The notes under the pieces: model-generated
What the model saw: only the letters and a program-made list of their open reading frames with translations
The model's database searches: none
Told to the model about the DNA's origin: nothing
Assembly: GCA_034189325.1 (NCBI GenBank)
Contig: JAXHUM010000119.1
Coordinates: 1-64,000, forward strand
Direction of reading: 5' to 3'
Length of the DNA stretch: 64,000 bases
DNA from: JAXHUM01 sp034189325
Lineage (GTDB): Bacteria > Desulfobacterota > DSM-4660 > Desulfatiglandales > Desulfatiglandaceae
Made by a program: the position numbers and the translations under genes
Shown here: positions 42,344 through 50,636 of the stretch, in pieces
How positions within the stretch are numbered: the first letter of the stretch is position 1
Layout of the letters: the number at the start of each line of letters is the position of its first letter

Positions 42344-43378
42344 ATGACAATTCCTGGAGGTCTTCTGACCACAGCTATGGCAGTGATGCCACACAAGGAC
42401 GTGGACAGGGCCCTTGAAGTTGCCCTGTCCCTGGATATCCCTTTCTGGCCTCAGCTCCCACATTACAACTATTACGAGGACATGTATGTCCAGGCATCGG
42501 AGCATTTCCCAGGCATTGTATTGAATATGGAAGACCGGACCCTTCGGTTCTCTATGGACAAATTTGTGAGTGAATTCGAAGGGGTGATGACCCATTTTGA
42601 TGAGCCGGAGTATTTCGACATCAGCGATACCTACTCCGTTGTTTACAGACGATTCCTGGAGATGGACCTGTCAGACCGGCCGGCCATTCGAGGACAACTG
42701 GAAGGCCCTATCAGCTTCGGATTCAATGTTGTTGATCAAGATGACAGGCCCATCCTCTTTGACGATACGGTCCGGCCCTTTATGCTCGAGTTTATGGCCA
42801 AACGAGTCAATATACAGCTACAGCGCCTCAAAGAACTCAACCCCAATGCCTTCATGTTCGTAGATGAGCCGGGGCTGCAGTTTCTTTTCAGTGCCATGGC
42901 AGGCTATGGAGACATGGCCGCCCGCAAAGACATGGAGACGTTCTTTTCCATGATTGAAAGACCCCGAGGCATCCACCTATGCGGAAATCCCGACTGGGAT
43001 TTCCTGCTGGGTCTGGATCTTGATATCCTTTCTCTGGATGTCTACACAAACGGAGAGATATTCTCAACCTATGCGGCATCTATTGAAAACTTCCTAGGCA
43101 GAGGGGGACGTCTTGTATGGGGGATTACGCCTACAAACATTGAGCCTTTTGAAAAAGAAAGCCTGGATTCTCTTGAAGATCGTCTGGAAACAATATGGTC
43201 TGTTCTGGACGGAAAGGGCATTGACAGGGATTTTCTTCTTTCCAGGAGTCTGCTTTCTCCCGCCACCTGCTGTCTGGTAAACCCCGATGGAGAAGAGACG
43301 GTTGAAAAGGCGTTTCTAATGATTAAGCATCTTTCTGAAAGGCTCAGGGAGAAGTACAAGCTTTTTGCCATTTCCTGA
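42344..43378 (+). CDS. MetE/UROD-superfamily methyltransferase-like protein
   Basis: A 344-aa TIM-barrel protein resembling the catalytic half of cobalamin-independent methionine synthase and uroporphyrinogen decarboxylase. The zinc-site pattern is visible as HLCGNPDWDF (about residues 207-216) and the late Cys in SPATCCLVNPDG (about 302-313). GQLEGPISFGFN and MFVDEPGLQF match substrate loops of core-MetE proteins. Proteins of this size occur in anaerobes and methanogens as methyltransferases that take methyl groups from corrinoid proteins. The acceptor is unknown. The start has GAGAAAGGATAGGCC. With the Fe-S protein at 40199 and the regulator at 41630 it may form a methyl-transfer unit (inference). 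Confidence 0.75.
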   Translation: MTIPGGLLTTAMAVMPHKDVDRALEVALSLDIPFWPQLPHYNYYEDMYVQASEHFPGIVLNMEDRTLRFSMDKFVSEFEGVMTHFDEPEYFDISDTYSVVYRRFLEMDLSDRPAIRGQLEGPISFGFNVVDQDDRPILFDDTVRPFMLEFMAKRVNIQLQRLKELNPNAFMFVDEPGLQFLFSAMAGYGDMAARKDMETFFSMIERPRGIHLCGNPDWDFLLGLDLDILSLDVYTNGEIFSTYAASIENFLGRGGRLVWGITPTNIEPFEKESLDSLEDRLETIWSVLDGKGIDRDFLLSRSLLSPATCCLVNPDGEETVEKAFLMIKHLSERLREKYKLFAIS

Positions 43379-43394
43379 CATGCAGAATGTCAGG
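43374..43394. terminator. Hairpin between convergent genes
   Basis: CCTGACAT (43374-43381) pairs perfectly with ATGTCAGG (43387-43394) around GCAGA. It covers the stop codon of the MetE-like gene and the end of the convergent phosphatase gene. There is no long T-run, so termination would be weak. Confidence 0.45.
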
Positions 43395-44088
43395 ACTTAT
43401 CAAATTCCCTTAAATGAGATTGCTCATTTATCAATTCGACGCGAAGCCCCCCTCTCTCTTTACGAATAACGCTAAACGCGGCAGTGACCTGCCGTAAGTC
43501 TCGGAACCTGTCGAGGGAAATCTCCAATGCGTGGCAGAGGATACTGAGGACCACGAAATTGTGGCTGCATATGGCCAGGGTACTTCCCGGCTCGTAGTCC
43601 ATGGTGATCCGATCCAGGGTATCAACGGCCCTTTTCTGGACGTCTTGAAGGCCTTCTCCTCCCGGCATTCTCACGCTGCCGGGATTTCTTATCCAGGCCT
43701 CACGAAAGTCGACGTGTTCCCTGTACCATTGTTGGGCGCCTATGCCATCAAAGTCCCCCAGATCCATCTCAATGAGACCCTCTTCCTCACAAATAGGGGC
43801 TGAATCGTGGAAAGATCTGACAATCCTAGCGGTTTCCCTTGCACGAGCCAGAGGACTGGAATAGATGGCTGTAAAGGTTTCTCCTTTTAATGCCCTGGCC
43901 AGTGCCTGGGCCTGTTTTTTGCCGTTGTGGTTGAGTGGTATATCACTCCTTCCCTGGAAACGATGCGTTCGATTCCATTCTGTCTCGGCGTGGCGGATCA
44001 GTACGATCCGAATGCCCGAAAATGTCTGTTTGTCAGCCGTCACCAGGGGACCTCTCTCAAGCTCATTCGTCGTCATCGGCACGATCAT
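43390..44088 (-). CDS. Histidine phosphatase family protein
   Basis: A 232-aa phosphoglycerate-mutase-like phosphatase. The catalytic RHG-type motif is RHAE in IVLIRHAETEWNRTHRFQGR (about residues 33-36), here RHA rather than RHG, which is common. YSSPLARARETARIV and the second His in CSHNFVVLSIL complete the site. Relatives include alpha-ribazole phosphatase (CobC) of cobalamin synthesis and general phosphatases. CobC would fit the B12-dependent mutase of this genome, but the sequence alone does not decide. Two close starts (44088 and 44076) have no strong ribosome-binding site. It precedes no other gene in its direction. Confidence 0.85.
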   Translation of the reverse strand: MIVPMTTNELERGPLVTADKQTFSGIRIVLIRHAETEWNRTHRFQGRSDIPLNHNGKKQAQALARALKGETFTAIYSSPLARARETARIVRSFHDSAPICEEEGLIEMDLGDFDGIGAQQWYREHVDFREAWIRNPGSVRMPGGEGLQDVQKRAVDTLDRITMDYEPGSTLAICSHNFVVLSILCHALEISLDRFRDLRQVTAAFSVIRKERGGLRVELINEQSHLREFDKS

Positions 44089-44118
44089 CCGGTCTTGAAT
44101 GCTTCCTCACTCGAAACA

Positions 44119-44562
44119 TTATGTAAAAAGACTGATCTTGCACTGTCTCGCATACTTTATAAAATCTTCGGCTGTCCAGATAGATACGCCCTCTATCAAA
44201 TCCTCAGATGAGAGCTCCATCATCTCCATGGTCATGTGACAGGCAACAAAACCCACGCCTTCGATTTCCGCCATTTCCTGCAATTCGGAAAGGGAGGGGA
44301 TATTGGCTTTATCCATCTTTTTTTTCATCATGCTCGTGGCCATGGTGGACATACCTGGAATAGCGCCCATAACGCCGGATGGGATGAATTTGCTCTTATC
44401 AAGACCACCTTTGAGGAGGAGATTCATCCCCATGAACGTGAAAAACACCTTGCTCTCCATACCCTGCCTTACTGCGTTGGTAGCCAGAATAAGCGGGGGA
44501 TATGCCCCGTCCAGGCTGTCTCTGCTGCATATAAAGGCTGTCTTTTCTTTGTCCTCTCCCAT
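44119..44562 (-). CDS. DsrE-family sulfur carrier-like protein
   Basis: A 147-aa protein of the DsrE/DsrF/peroxiredoxin-like family. ILATNAVRQGMESKVFFTFM near 25-45 is the family core. A conserved Cys lies in VGFVACHMTMEMM (about residue 100), where the DsrE2 type carries its sulfur-binding thiol. Such proteins bind persulfide sulfur and exchange it with TusA. A second, longer DsrE-like protein is at 47328 and TusA at 47971. It is encoded between the phosphatase and a set of small genes ending at trxB, all on the minus strand, which points to thiol or sulfur redox handling. Confidence 0.85.
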   Translation of the reverse strand: MGEDKEKTAFICSRDSLDGAYPPLILATNAVRQGMESKVFFTFMGMNLLLKGGLDKSKFIPSGVMGAIPGMSTMATSMMKKKMDKANIPSLSELQEMAEIEGVGFVACHMTMEMMELSSEDLIEGVSIWTAEDFIKYARQCKISLFT

Positions 44563-44679
44563 ATGCTCACCCCTTTCACTTTTTTGTCGATGTTATATAC
44601 ACAAGCTTTTCGAACAGCACTTTTCTGTACCTTTTCTTAAATATTTAACGAGGACTCGATAGCAGGTATCTTACCGATC

Positions 44680-44907
44680 TTAATTGTTTTTTTTCTCACC
44701 GTTCAAAAGCGCAAAAAAAAGTGCATCACGCTCGTCTTCAAGGGCGCACAACTCGGCCATCATGGATGGTTTTGTCGAATGCGCGGGCAAGCGTTCTTCG
44801 AGTTCCTGAATTCTTTCCTCGAGGCACTTTAACTGCTCTTTCATTGAATCTCTATCCGTCTTCATGCTCACCCTGGCTGATCTATCTTGTTTGAGACATG
44901 AGGTCAT
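44680..44907 (-). CDS. Small coiled-coil protein
   Basis: A 75-aa charged helical protein (EQLKCLEERIQELEERLPAH, a short coiled coil) with no other motif. Its ATG stands 3 bases after the stop of the preceding gene, so translation is probably coupled. An internal ATG at 44865 with AGGGTGAGC in front would give 61 aa and is a real alternative. It belongs to the minus-strand set from trxB to the DsrE gene. Function unknown. Confidence 0.5.
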   Translation of the reverse strand: MTSCLKQDRSARVSMKTDRDSMKEQLKCLEERIQELEERLPAHSTKPSMMAELCALEDERDALFFALLNGEKKNN

Positions 44908-44910
44908 TCC

Positions 44911-45258
44911 CTATACCGGAAAGATCACCTGTTGCACAAGTTCCTTTTCCATAATGAGACTACGAACCTTTTCCTGGACCTCTTTATCCCGAATCGCCTC
45001 AATCTGAGAGACCGACAGGCCGTCGGTATTCTCTCGGACTTTCCATTGTTCGACAAAACCGGGGACGAGTGCGTATCCGCAGCCGCCTGTGCCGCAACAG
45101 CTGGAATCGATCACACCATATCCTGTCACATAGAAAAGATCCTTATCTCCAAAAGGTAAACGAACCTCCTTGGTCAGGACATAACCTCCGCCAATAGCCC
45201 TGATTTCCTGATTCAAATCATAGTGTATATATTCTTTTACCTGTTGTTTGTCCGTCAT
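44911..45258 (-). CDS. Conserved Cys-motif protein near trxB
   Basis: A 115-aa soluble protein with a striking SSCCGTGGCGYALVPGFV segment at about residues 52-69, three cysteines among glycines. The rest is mixed alpha/beta (IRAIGGGYVLTKEVRLPFGD). The motif suggests a metal or cluster site, or a redox-active thiol group. I think similar proteins occur in other sulfate reducers but cannot name a family. It lies 57 bases after trxB and just before the coiled-coil gene, in the same direction. Confidence 0.65.
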   Translation of the reverse strand: MTDKQQVKEYIHYDLNQEIRAIGGGYVLTKEVRLPFGDKDLFYVTGYGVIDSSCCGTGGCGYALVPGFVEQWKVRENTDGLSVSQIEAIRDKEVQEKVRSLIMEKELVQQVIFPV

Positions 45259-45315
45259 GCCTTTATCCTCTGATTCTAAGACTTAGATCATATTGGGCCA
45301 CACATATTGAGCTTT

Positions 45316-46245
45316 CTATTGGGCGCTTTCAATGTAGTGTTCGGCGGATACGGCGGCTATAGCGGCATCCCCTGCCGCAGTGATTACCTGTCTCAAAGGC
45401 GTCGTTCGCACGTCGCCTGCGGCAAAAACCCCGGGGACAGAGGTCTCCATATTTGAATTTGTAATCACGAAACCGTATTCGTCAAGTTTTGGAGCGTCTT
45501 CAAGAAATTGGTTGTTGGGGACAATTCCCGTCCATATGAAACACCCATCAACAGTGAGTGTCCTGGTTTCACCGGTTTTGACGTTTTTCACGTCAACGCT
45601 TTCCACGCCACCGGTATTGCCATTTATAGAGGTGGCAATTGAGTCCCAGACAAATTCGATCTTGTCGTTCGCAAATGCCCTCTCCTGGAGGATCTTCGAT
45701 GCCCTTAGTTCATCTCGTCTATGGATCAGGTAAACCTTTTCCGCGAATTTTGTAAGGAACAGGCTTTCCTGAACGGCCGTATCACCGCCTCCCACCGCAG
45801 CCACCATTCGACCTCTGTAAAAAGGCCCATCACATGTGGCGCAAAACGAAACCCCCTTTCCATAAAAGGTGTCCTCACCGGGAATCCCCAGTTTTTTCGG
45901 TGAAGCCCCTGAAGCTATGATCAGGGCCTTGGTAGTAATGGTTTTCCCATCAAGCCTCACCTCCTTTATCGGACCGGATAAATCCAGAGAGAGCACCTCC
46001 CCTGTTTCGATGTTTAGATCAAAACGTTTGACCTGTTCTGTTATTCTTCCCACCAAATCGGTCCCGCTGATTCCCTCAGGAAACCCTGGATAGTTCTCGA
46101 TCCAGTCGGTTGAAACAATTTGACCTCCAGGGACAAGCTTTTCAAGCAATAAGATGTTCAGCCTGGCACGAGCCGCATACAATCCAGCAGTAAGGCCGGC
46201 AGGGCCCCCACCGATTATTACTACATCATGATCAACGTTCTTCAT
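45316..46245 (-). CDS. trxB: Thioredoxin reductase
   Basis: A 309-aa FAD/NAD(P)H enzyme that reduces thioredoxin. The FAD site is VIIGGGPAGLTAGLYAAR (residues 9-26), the redox pair C135-A-T-C138 is in SFCATCDGPFYRG, the NAD(P)H site is MVAAVGGGDTAVQESLFL, and the terminal FAD motif is GVFAAGDVRTTPLRQ. The length and layout match classical low-molecular-weight TrxB. The start has GGGAGGATTGATAA. No thioredoxin gene is adjacent; instead small Cys and DsrE proteins follow in the same direction and may be alternative partners. Confidence 0.95.
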   Translation of the reverse strand: MKNVDHDVVIIGGGPAGLTAGLYAARARLNILLLEKLVPGGQIVSTDWIENYPGFPEGISGTDLVGRITEQVKRFDLNIETGEVLSLDLSGPIKEVRLDGKTITTKALIIASGASPKKLGIPGEDTFYGKGVSFCATCDGPFYRGRMVAAVGGGDTAVQESLFLTKFAEKVYLIHRRDELRASKILQERAFANDKIEFVWDSIATSINGNTGGVESVDVKNVKTGETRTLTVDGCFIWTGIVPNNQFLEDAPKLDEYGFVITNSNMETSVPGVFAAGDVRTTPLRQVITAAGDAAIAAVSAEHYIESAQ

Positions 46246-46699
46246 TTATCAATCCTCCCGTTTTCAAATCAGCAGCCAATTCAAAGGTCTTCGACCGATA
46301 TCAATTCCCTTATGCCCACCTTGTCTCCTCCCCTGCCACTGTCAACAGACATTTTGTGAACCGATTATCCCGTTCCATTTTTACCACACAAATGGCATGT
46401 CATTTGCTATCTGTTTTGGATATGATATTAGATTCTTAACCTTTTGACAATACATGAAAACTATATCATGCCCCGCGAAGGGAGGGTTTCTTCGGTGACA
46501 GACTTACCAAAGAGTTAACATGTCGCCTAACATTACCTGCTATAATGAATCGTTGCGTCAGCACAACCTTCAGATGGCGCTTGATCGGAACTCTGCATAA
46601 CCCGGCCAGATGACTTCACTATCTTCCCTGCATTTTGGCGAATCCGCTCAGCTCGGGCGATAAGGAAGATTTAGATACTCATAAATAAACCCAAAAAAC
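46246..46699. other. Divergent intergenic region between trxB and marR
   Basis: Contains the dyad at 46389-46406 and, at its right end, the marR promoter. No gene is visible. Confidence 0.4.
46389..46406. promoter_or_regulatory. 18-bp dyad upstream of trxB
   Basis: CAAATG-g-CATG-t-CATTTG is symmetric except for one position pair. It lies 144 bases before the trxB start. The regulator is unknown. Confidence 0.45.
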
Positions 46700-46742
46700 T
46701 TGACTAATAAGATTTCATGGATATAATACTTCATACTATGAA
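46700..46742 (+). promoter_or_regulatory. marR promoter with overlapping MarR-type operator
   Basis: TTGACT (46700-46705), 16-base spacer, TATAAT (46722-46727). The dyad TTCATA-c-TATGAA (46730-46742) covers the expected transcription start and includes the ATG at 46738. A second copy of the dyad precedes the DsrE-like gene (47248-47260), so the protein probably represses both. Confidence 0.65.
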
Positions 46743-47217
46743 CTATTTACACAGCAAAGTCGGGAATGAAATCCCATCCTATCAGGTTCTTGAATTCCAG
46801 AGACACATTACCAAGCTGTTTCAATGCTGCACAGAACGCATGCAATACCAAAGTGAGAAATTTCAGCTGCCTGACGCAGAATTGAGATGTCTCATGCTCT
46901 TTGGCGAAGAGAGGTATCTCACGCCGGGAGGGATCGCGCAAAAATTGAATGTGGTCAGGAGCAGGGTTTCAAAAATTGTCAATGGTCTCCTCAAAAAAAA
47001 CTTGATTCAACGCACAAAAGATCCAGAAGATTCCAGGATATACCTTCTTAGCCTAACTCCAGACGGACAACGCAAATGGAATGAAATCAACGCCTTTGTT
47101 CAACAGACAAATCGTGAGATTCTATCGCAGATGCTGCCAGAGCAGAGAAGCGCCGTGATCATAAGCCTGGGGATACTGGAGGCGTCGATGGAGGTGGTCA
47201 AGGAATTGATGGTGTAG
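46738..47217 (+). CDS. MarR-family transcriptional regulator
   Basis: A 159-aa winged-helix regulator. The central part reads LTPGGIAQKLNVVRSRVSKI (about residues 60-79), followed by the wing NLIQRTKDPEDSRIYLLSLT, the classic MarR D-x-R-x3-L/V-x-LT motif. An in-frame ATG at 46717 lies between the -35 and -10 boxes and cannot be transcribed from this promoter, so ATG 46738 is chosen; the message would then be nearly leaderless. It probably controls itself and the downstream DsrE-TusA genes through the shared operator. The signal could be a thiol, sulfide or aromatic compound, as in other MarR proteins. Confidence 0.85.
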   Translation: MNYLHSKVGNEIPSYQVLEFQRHITKLFQCCTERMQYQSEKFQLPDAELRCLMLFGEERYLTPGGIAQKLNVVRSRVSKIVNGLLKKNLIQRTKDPEDSRIYLLSLTPDGQRKWNEINAFVQQTNREILSQMLPEQRSAVIISLGILEASMEVVKELMV

Positions 47218-47247
47218 AATTGAGAAAATGTTTTTGTGACAATTAAC

Positions 47248-47260
47248 TTCATACTGTGAA
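47248..47260 (+). promoter_or_regulatory. Second MarR-type operator, upstream of the DsrE-like gene
   Basis: TTCATA-c-TGTGAA differs by one base from the dyad in the marR promoter. It stands 80 bases before the start at 47328 and 30 bases after the marR stop. Confidence 0.6.
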
Positions 47261-47327
47261 ATGGAATCAAAGGAAACGTTCAGTGATGAGTACAAACTTG
47301 CATGTAAACATCAAAAAGGGGGCACAA

Positions 47328-47873
47328 ATGGAGAATATCGAAAAACAGATTGAAGATCTCAAGGCCAAGATCGAGGCAGTGGACAAGAAGACTGCCGAAA
47401 ACAAGCTCTCCATGATCGTCTTCAGTGGAGATCTGGACAAGGCCCTGGCTGCCTTCATTATCGGCACAGGGGCCGTTGCCATGGGAATGGAGGTGGTCAT
47501 GTTTTTCACCTTCTGGGGAACACCCATGCTGAGGGATAAAAACAAGAAAGTCGGGGGGAAGGACATGATGGGCAAGATGTTCGGGACCATGTTGCCCAAG
47601 GGAGTCGACAGCGTCAAACTCTCGAAAATGAATATGGGCGGTATGGGAACCGCTATGATGAAATCGCTGATGAAAAAAAAGAATGTCGCTTCCCTGGACG
47701 AAATGATCACCCTTGCAGGTGAATTAGGAATCAGGATTTTCGTCTGCGAGATGTCAATGGATCTCATGGGCTTCAAACGCGAAGAAATGATAGACTATCC
47801 CGGACTGACATTCTGTGGGGTCGCCAAGTTTCTGGAAGAGGCCATGACGAGCAAAATTCAACTCTTTTTGTAA
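47328..47873 (+). CDS. DsrE2-like sulfur carrier protein
   Basis: A 181-aa DsrE/DrsH-like protein. An N-terminal coiled coil (MENIEKQIEDLKAKIEAVDK) precedes the core LSMIVFSGDLDKALAAFIIG and GMEVVMFFTFWGTPML. The conserved Cys is in RIFVCEMSMDLMGF (about residue 145). A Met-rich stretch, KMFGTMLPKGVDSVKLSKMN, lies between. DsrE2 proteins carry persulfide and act with TusA in sulfur oxidation or sulfur relay. The start at 47328 has GGGGGCACAA; ATG 47286 with AAAGGA is possible. tusA follows 97 bases later. The MarR-type operator upstream suggests regulated expression. Confidence 0.88.
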   Translation: MENIEKQIEDLKAKIEAVDKKTAENKLSMIVFSGDLDKALAAFIIGTGAVAMGMEVVMFFTFWGTPMLRDKNKKVGGKDMMGKMFGTMLPKGVDSVKLSKMNMGGMGTAMMKSLMKKKNVASLDEMITLAGELGIRIFVCEMSMDLMGFKREEMIDYPGLTFCGVAKFLEEAMTSKIQLFL

Positions 47874-47970
47874 TGGCACTATACAGGGGTCTCACAGAAC
47901 CTGGAATTCGAGTCGGTTGAGGACTTGACAAAATGAATACAAACGAATGATTAAGGATAAGGAGGAACAA

Positions 47971-48213
47971 ATGGGTGAAGAAATCAAAGCGGATAAGGTT
48001 ATGGATCTTAAAGGTCTGCCCTGCCCCATGCCGGTCGTGAAGGTGAGCAAGGGCATTAAAGAAGTCGAGATCGGTCAGGTTATTCAGGCGATATCCACCG
48101 ATCCAGGTTCTCTCACGGACTTCCCGGCCTGGGCGAAAACCAGTGGGAATGAAATACTCAAGACGGAAGAAAACAATAACGAAATTAATTTCTACATTAA
48201 GCGTCTTGTGTAG
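47971..48213 (+). CDS. tusA: TusA-family sulfurtransferase
   Basis: An 80-aa sulfur carrier. The active Cys is C18 in DLKGLPCPMPVVKVSKGI, the CPxP motif that defines TusA/SirA/YeeD. The C-terminal ISTDPGSLTDFPAWAKTSGN is also typical. It would take persulfide sulfur from a desulfurase or rhodanese and pass it to DsrE-type proteins. ATG 47971 has GATAAGGAGGAACAA. It lies directly after the DsrE2-like gene. A stretch of N begins 24 bases after its stop, so the next gene in the scaffold order may not be the true neighbour. Confidence 0.92.
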   Translation: MGEEIKADKVMDLKGLPCPMPVVKVSKGIKEVEIGQVIQAISTDPGSLTDFPAWAKTSGNEILKTEENNNEINFYIKRLV

Positions 48214-48237
48214 TCGAAATTTGACGGTCAGAGAGAT

Positions 48238-48337
48238 NNNNNNNNNNNNNNNNNNNNNNNNNNNNNNNNNNNNNNNNNNNNNNNNNNNNNNNNNNNNNNN
48301 NNNNNNNNNNNNNNNNNNNNNNNNNNNNNNNNNNNNN
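48238..48337. other. Assembly gap of 100 N
   Basis: A run of 100 N, a default scaffold gap. Both sides carry GAGAGAT at the edge, so a short repeat may have broken the assembly. Genes to the left and right are joined only by scaffolding. Confidence 0.95.
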
Positions 48338-48631
48338 GAGAGATGGGTCTCTCTGCAATGTGCAGAGACATAAATCTTGATTTCTGATGCCATGGTCTTG
48401 TGGACCCTGAGATGCTGCTCTGATGCAGGGCAAAAAAGGGTCCTGTAGAGAGCGGATTTCTCGTCGTCACTTGAGACGGCATTCTACGGCCCATCAGCCG
48501 TTGCCAGACGCCAGGAAGGGCTTTACGGCTTTTAAAAAGCTCCGCATGCCCCCTGGACAATAGGCTGAAAGTCTTGAGGAGTTGTCTAAAGGCCTCATTT
48601 TCAGAAGTAGGTCCGACCGGAGGAATTTAAA

Positions 48632-49339
48632 ATGGAAACGATAAATTATATCATTCTTGTCCCCATGGTATATCTCGCGTTTGCTGTGTTTTTTGTGGGG
48701 ATTATCGTAAAAATCATCTCGATATTGCGAAGACCTCCTCTTGTTCCCCATTCACCTATCTACCCCAAAAACCGCCCTGTCTGGTTTTGGGCATTGTATG
48801 ATGCTTTTCTGATGCCCTCCGTAAGAAGGCATAATCCGGTCCTATGGTGTTTTCTCATGGCCTTTCACGTCTGTTTTCTTCTCCTGATCATAGGACATCT
48901 GGAACTCATCAAAGACTTTAGGCTCTTTCAGATCGTAGAACATGAGGTTTTTCTCGGACGTGGCGTCATCGGGCTGCTTCTTTCAGTCTCACTCCTTTTT
49001 TTCCTATTTCGACGCTTTGTGGAGCCGGCCAAGGACCTATCAGTCCCAGAGGACTACTATCTCTTGATTCTTCTCTTCCTGACCGTCATCTTTGGAAGCC
49101 AGATGGATTGGGCCAGGACACTCTATGACTATGAAGAAATGGGAGTAGAGGCCTATCGCGCCTATCTCATGAGTCTCCTCACCCTAAAGCCTGAAATAAC
49201 CGATCTGAGTCTCTCCGGGCATTCGTTTATGTTGATTCTACATGTGTTTTTTGCAAACCTATTCCTGATGTTCTTTCCATTCAGCAAGATTATGCATTCC
49301 TTTTTTTCGATCCCATTAAACGCACTCCGAAGAGGTTAG
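48632..49339 (+). CDS. DsrM/NarI-like membrane cytochrome b subunit
   Basis: A 235-aa integral membrane protein with about five hydrophobic spans (YIILVPMVYLAFAVFFVGII; LWCFLMAFHVCFLLLIIG; GVIGLLLSVSLLFFLF; YYLLILLFLTVIFGS; SFMLILHVFFANLFLMFF). Histidines in or near the spans (AFHVC, GHLEL, LILHVFF, KIMHS) are positioned to hold b hemes, as in nitrate reductase gamma, DsrM and TmcC. It would exchange electrons with the quinone pool. The HdrD-like gene starts 2 bases after its stop, so the pair forms a DsrMK-like module. The ribosome-binding site is GGAGGAATTTAAA. Confidence 0.88.
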   Translation: METINYIILVPMVYLAFAVFFVGIIVKIISILRRPPLVPHSPIYPKNRPVWFWALYDAFLMPSVRRHNPVLWCFLMAFHVCFLLLIIGHLELIKDFRLFQIVEHEVFLGRGVIGLLLSVSLLFFLFRRFVEPAKDLSVPEDYYLLILLFLTVIFGSQMDWARTLYDYEEMGVEAYRAYLMSLLTLKPEITDLSLSGHSFMLILHVFFANLFLMFFPFSKIMHSFFSIPLNALRRG

Positions 49340-49341
49340 CC

Positions 49342-50595
49342 ATGGATACCCAGCTCCAGAAAGAATTGATCCACCTTTTTGACGGCAAACTAACGAAGAC
49401 CATGCAACTCTATCTCGATACCTGCTCCAGGTGCGGGATATGCACTCCTGCGTGTCACGCATATGCCTCAACGCCGCTTCCCAGATACTCGCCGGCTCAC
49501 AGGGCTGAAGTTGTCCGCCGCATTTACAAGAAATACTTCAAGGGACAGGGGAGAGTACTACCAGGTCTGGGACAGGCCAAAAAGCTTGACGACACCGCTC
49601 TGACGGAACTCCATGAAGCCGCCTATACATGTACTGGTTGTCGCCGATGCATGGTCTATTGCCCCTTTGGAATAGACACACAACAGATCATGTCGATTGC
49701 AAAACTCCTTCTTGTGGGAGCAAATGCCGAGCCTGAATTGCTCGCTATGTTGGCAGATGTCTCTATATCCAAGGGAGAATCCATTGACGAGATCAAGGAG
49801 GGCTTCTTAAATGGGCTCAAGAGACTTGAAGCGGATGTTGTCCAAAAATGGAAACAGGAGGCAGGCCAGACACCTATCCCGGCCGATGTAGAAGGCGCAG
49901 ATATTCTGTATGTCGCGCTGGCAGGGGCCCATTCGATTATTCCCGCAGCGGCGGTTTTTAATGCCGCAGGTGAAAATTGGACCCTAAGCTTTTTTGAGGC
50001 CGTAAACTTCGGTGCCTTTGTGGGCGATCCTACAAAGACAAAAATGATCCTGGACCGGATTGTGAATGAGGCCAAAAGGCTCAAGGTCAAAGAGGTCTGC
50101 ATTTGCGAGTGCGGCACTGCGTTCCGAATCATGAAACAGCTCTCAGGAGAACAGCCCTTTGAGGTTTCTTCCATTACCGACGTCCACGCCCGCTACATAA
50201 AGGAGGGACGGATCAAGCTGAAAAAGGGCGCGATTGACGGCCCGATGACCTATCATGATCCCTGCCAGATTGCCAGAAATGGAGGAGTCATCCAAGAGCC
50301 TCGCTATATCTTAAGCCACCTGACGGATGATTACAGGGAATTATCACCCGATCCCAGATATAATTGGTGCTGCGGCGGAGGAGGCGGCCTCGTGGCCCTG
50401 GGAGAAGAGACCATTGATTTTCGAATGAAATCATCCAGAGTAAAGGCCGATCAGATAAAGGAAACCGGAGCAAAAGTATTGGTTACGGCTTGTGAAAACT
50501 GTCACGCCCAGCTCAACGATATCAATGAGCACTTCGATCTTGGAATCGAGGTAAAATACCTCTCTTCCATGGTTGCCGACAGCCTGACACGCTGA
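49342..50595 (+). CDS. DsrK/HdrD-like iron-sulfur protein
   Basis: A 417-aa protein. Two ferredoxin-type clusters are near the N-terminus: C28-x2-C31-x2-C34-x3-C38 (CSRCGICTPACHAY) and C97-x2-C100-x2-C103-x3-C107 (CTGCRRCMVYCPFG). Two CCG-type segments follow in the C-terminal half (CECGTAFR ... YHDPCQIAR, and NWCCGGGGG ... CENCHAQL), the ligands of the special [4Fe-4S] cluster that reduces disulfides in HdrD/DsrK. With the preceding membrane subunit it would couple quinones to a cytoplasmic disulfide or trisulfide. DsrC is not in the window, so the partner disulfide is unknown. A terminator follows. Confidence 0.92.
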   Translation: MDTQLQKELIHLFDGKLTKTMQLYLDTCSRCGICTPACHAYASTPLPRYSPAHRAEVVRRIYKKYFKGQGRVLPGLGQAKKLDDTALTELHEAAYTCTGCRRCMVYCPFGIDTQQIMSIAKLLLVGANAEPELLAMLADVSISKGESIDEIKEGFLNGLKRLEADVVQKWKQEAGQTPIPADVEGADILYVALAGAHSIIPAAAVFNAAGENWTLSFFEAVNFGAFVGDPTKTKMILDRIVNEAKRLKVKEVCICECGTAFRIMKQLSGEQPFEVSSITDVHARYIKEGRIKLKKGAIDGPMTYHDPCQIARNGGVIQEPRYILSHLTDDYRELSPDPRYNWCCGGGGGLVALGEETIDFRMKSSRVKADQIKETGAKVLVTACENCHAQLNDINEHFDLGIEVKYLSSMVADSLTR

Positions 50596-50636
50596 TTTCC
50601 GTTGATCGGATACCCCTGGTGACAGCCCGTCCCTTG

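Noticed and set aside
47773..48560. Frames running across the assembly gap
   Set aside because: They include unknown residues through 100 N and have no biological support.
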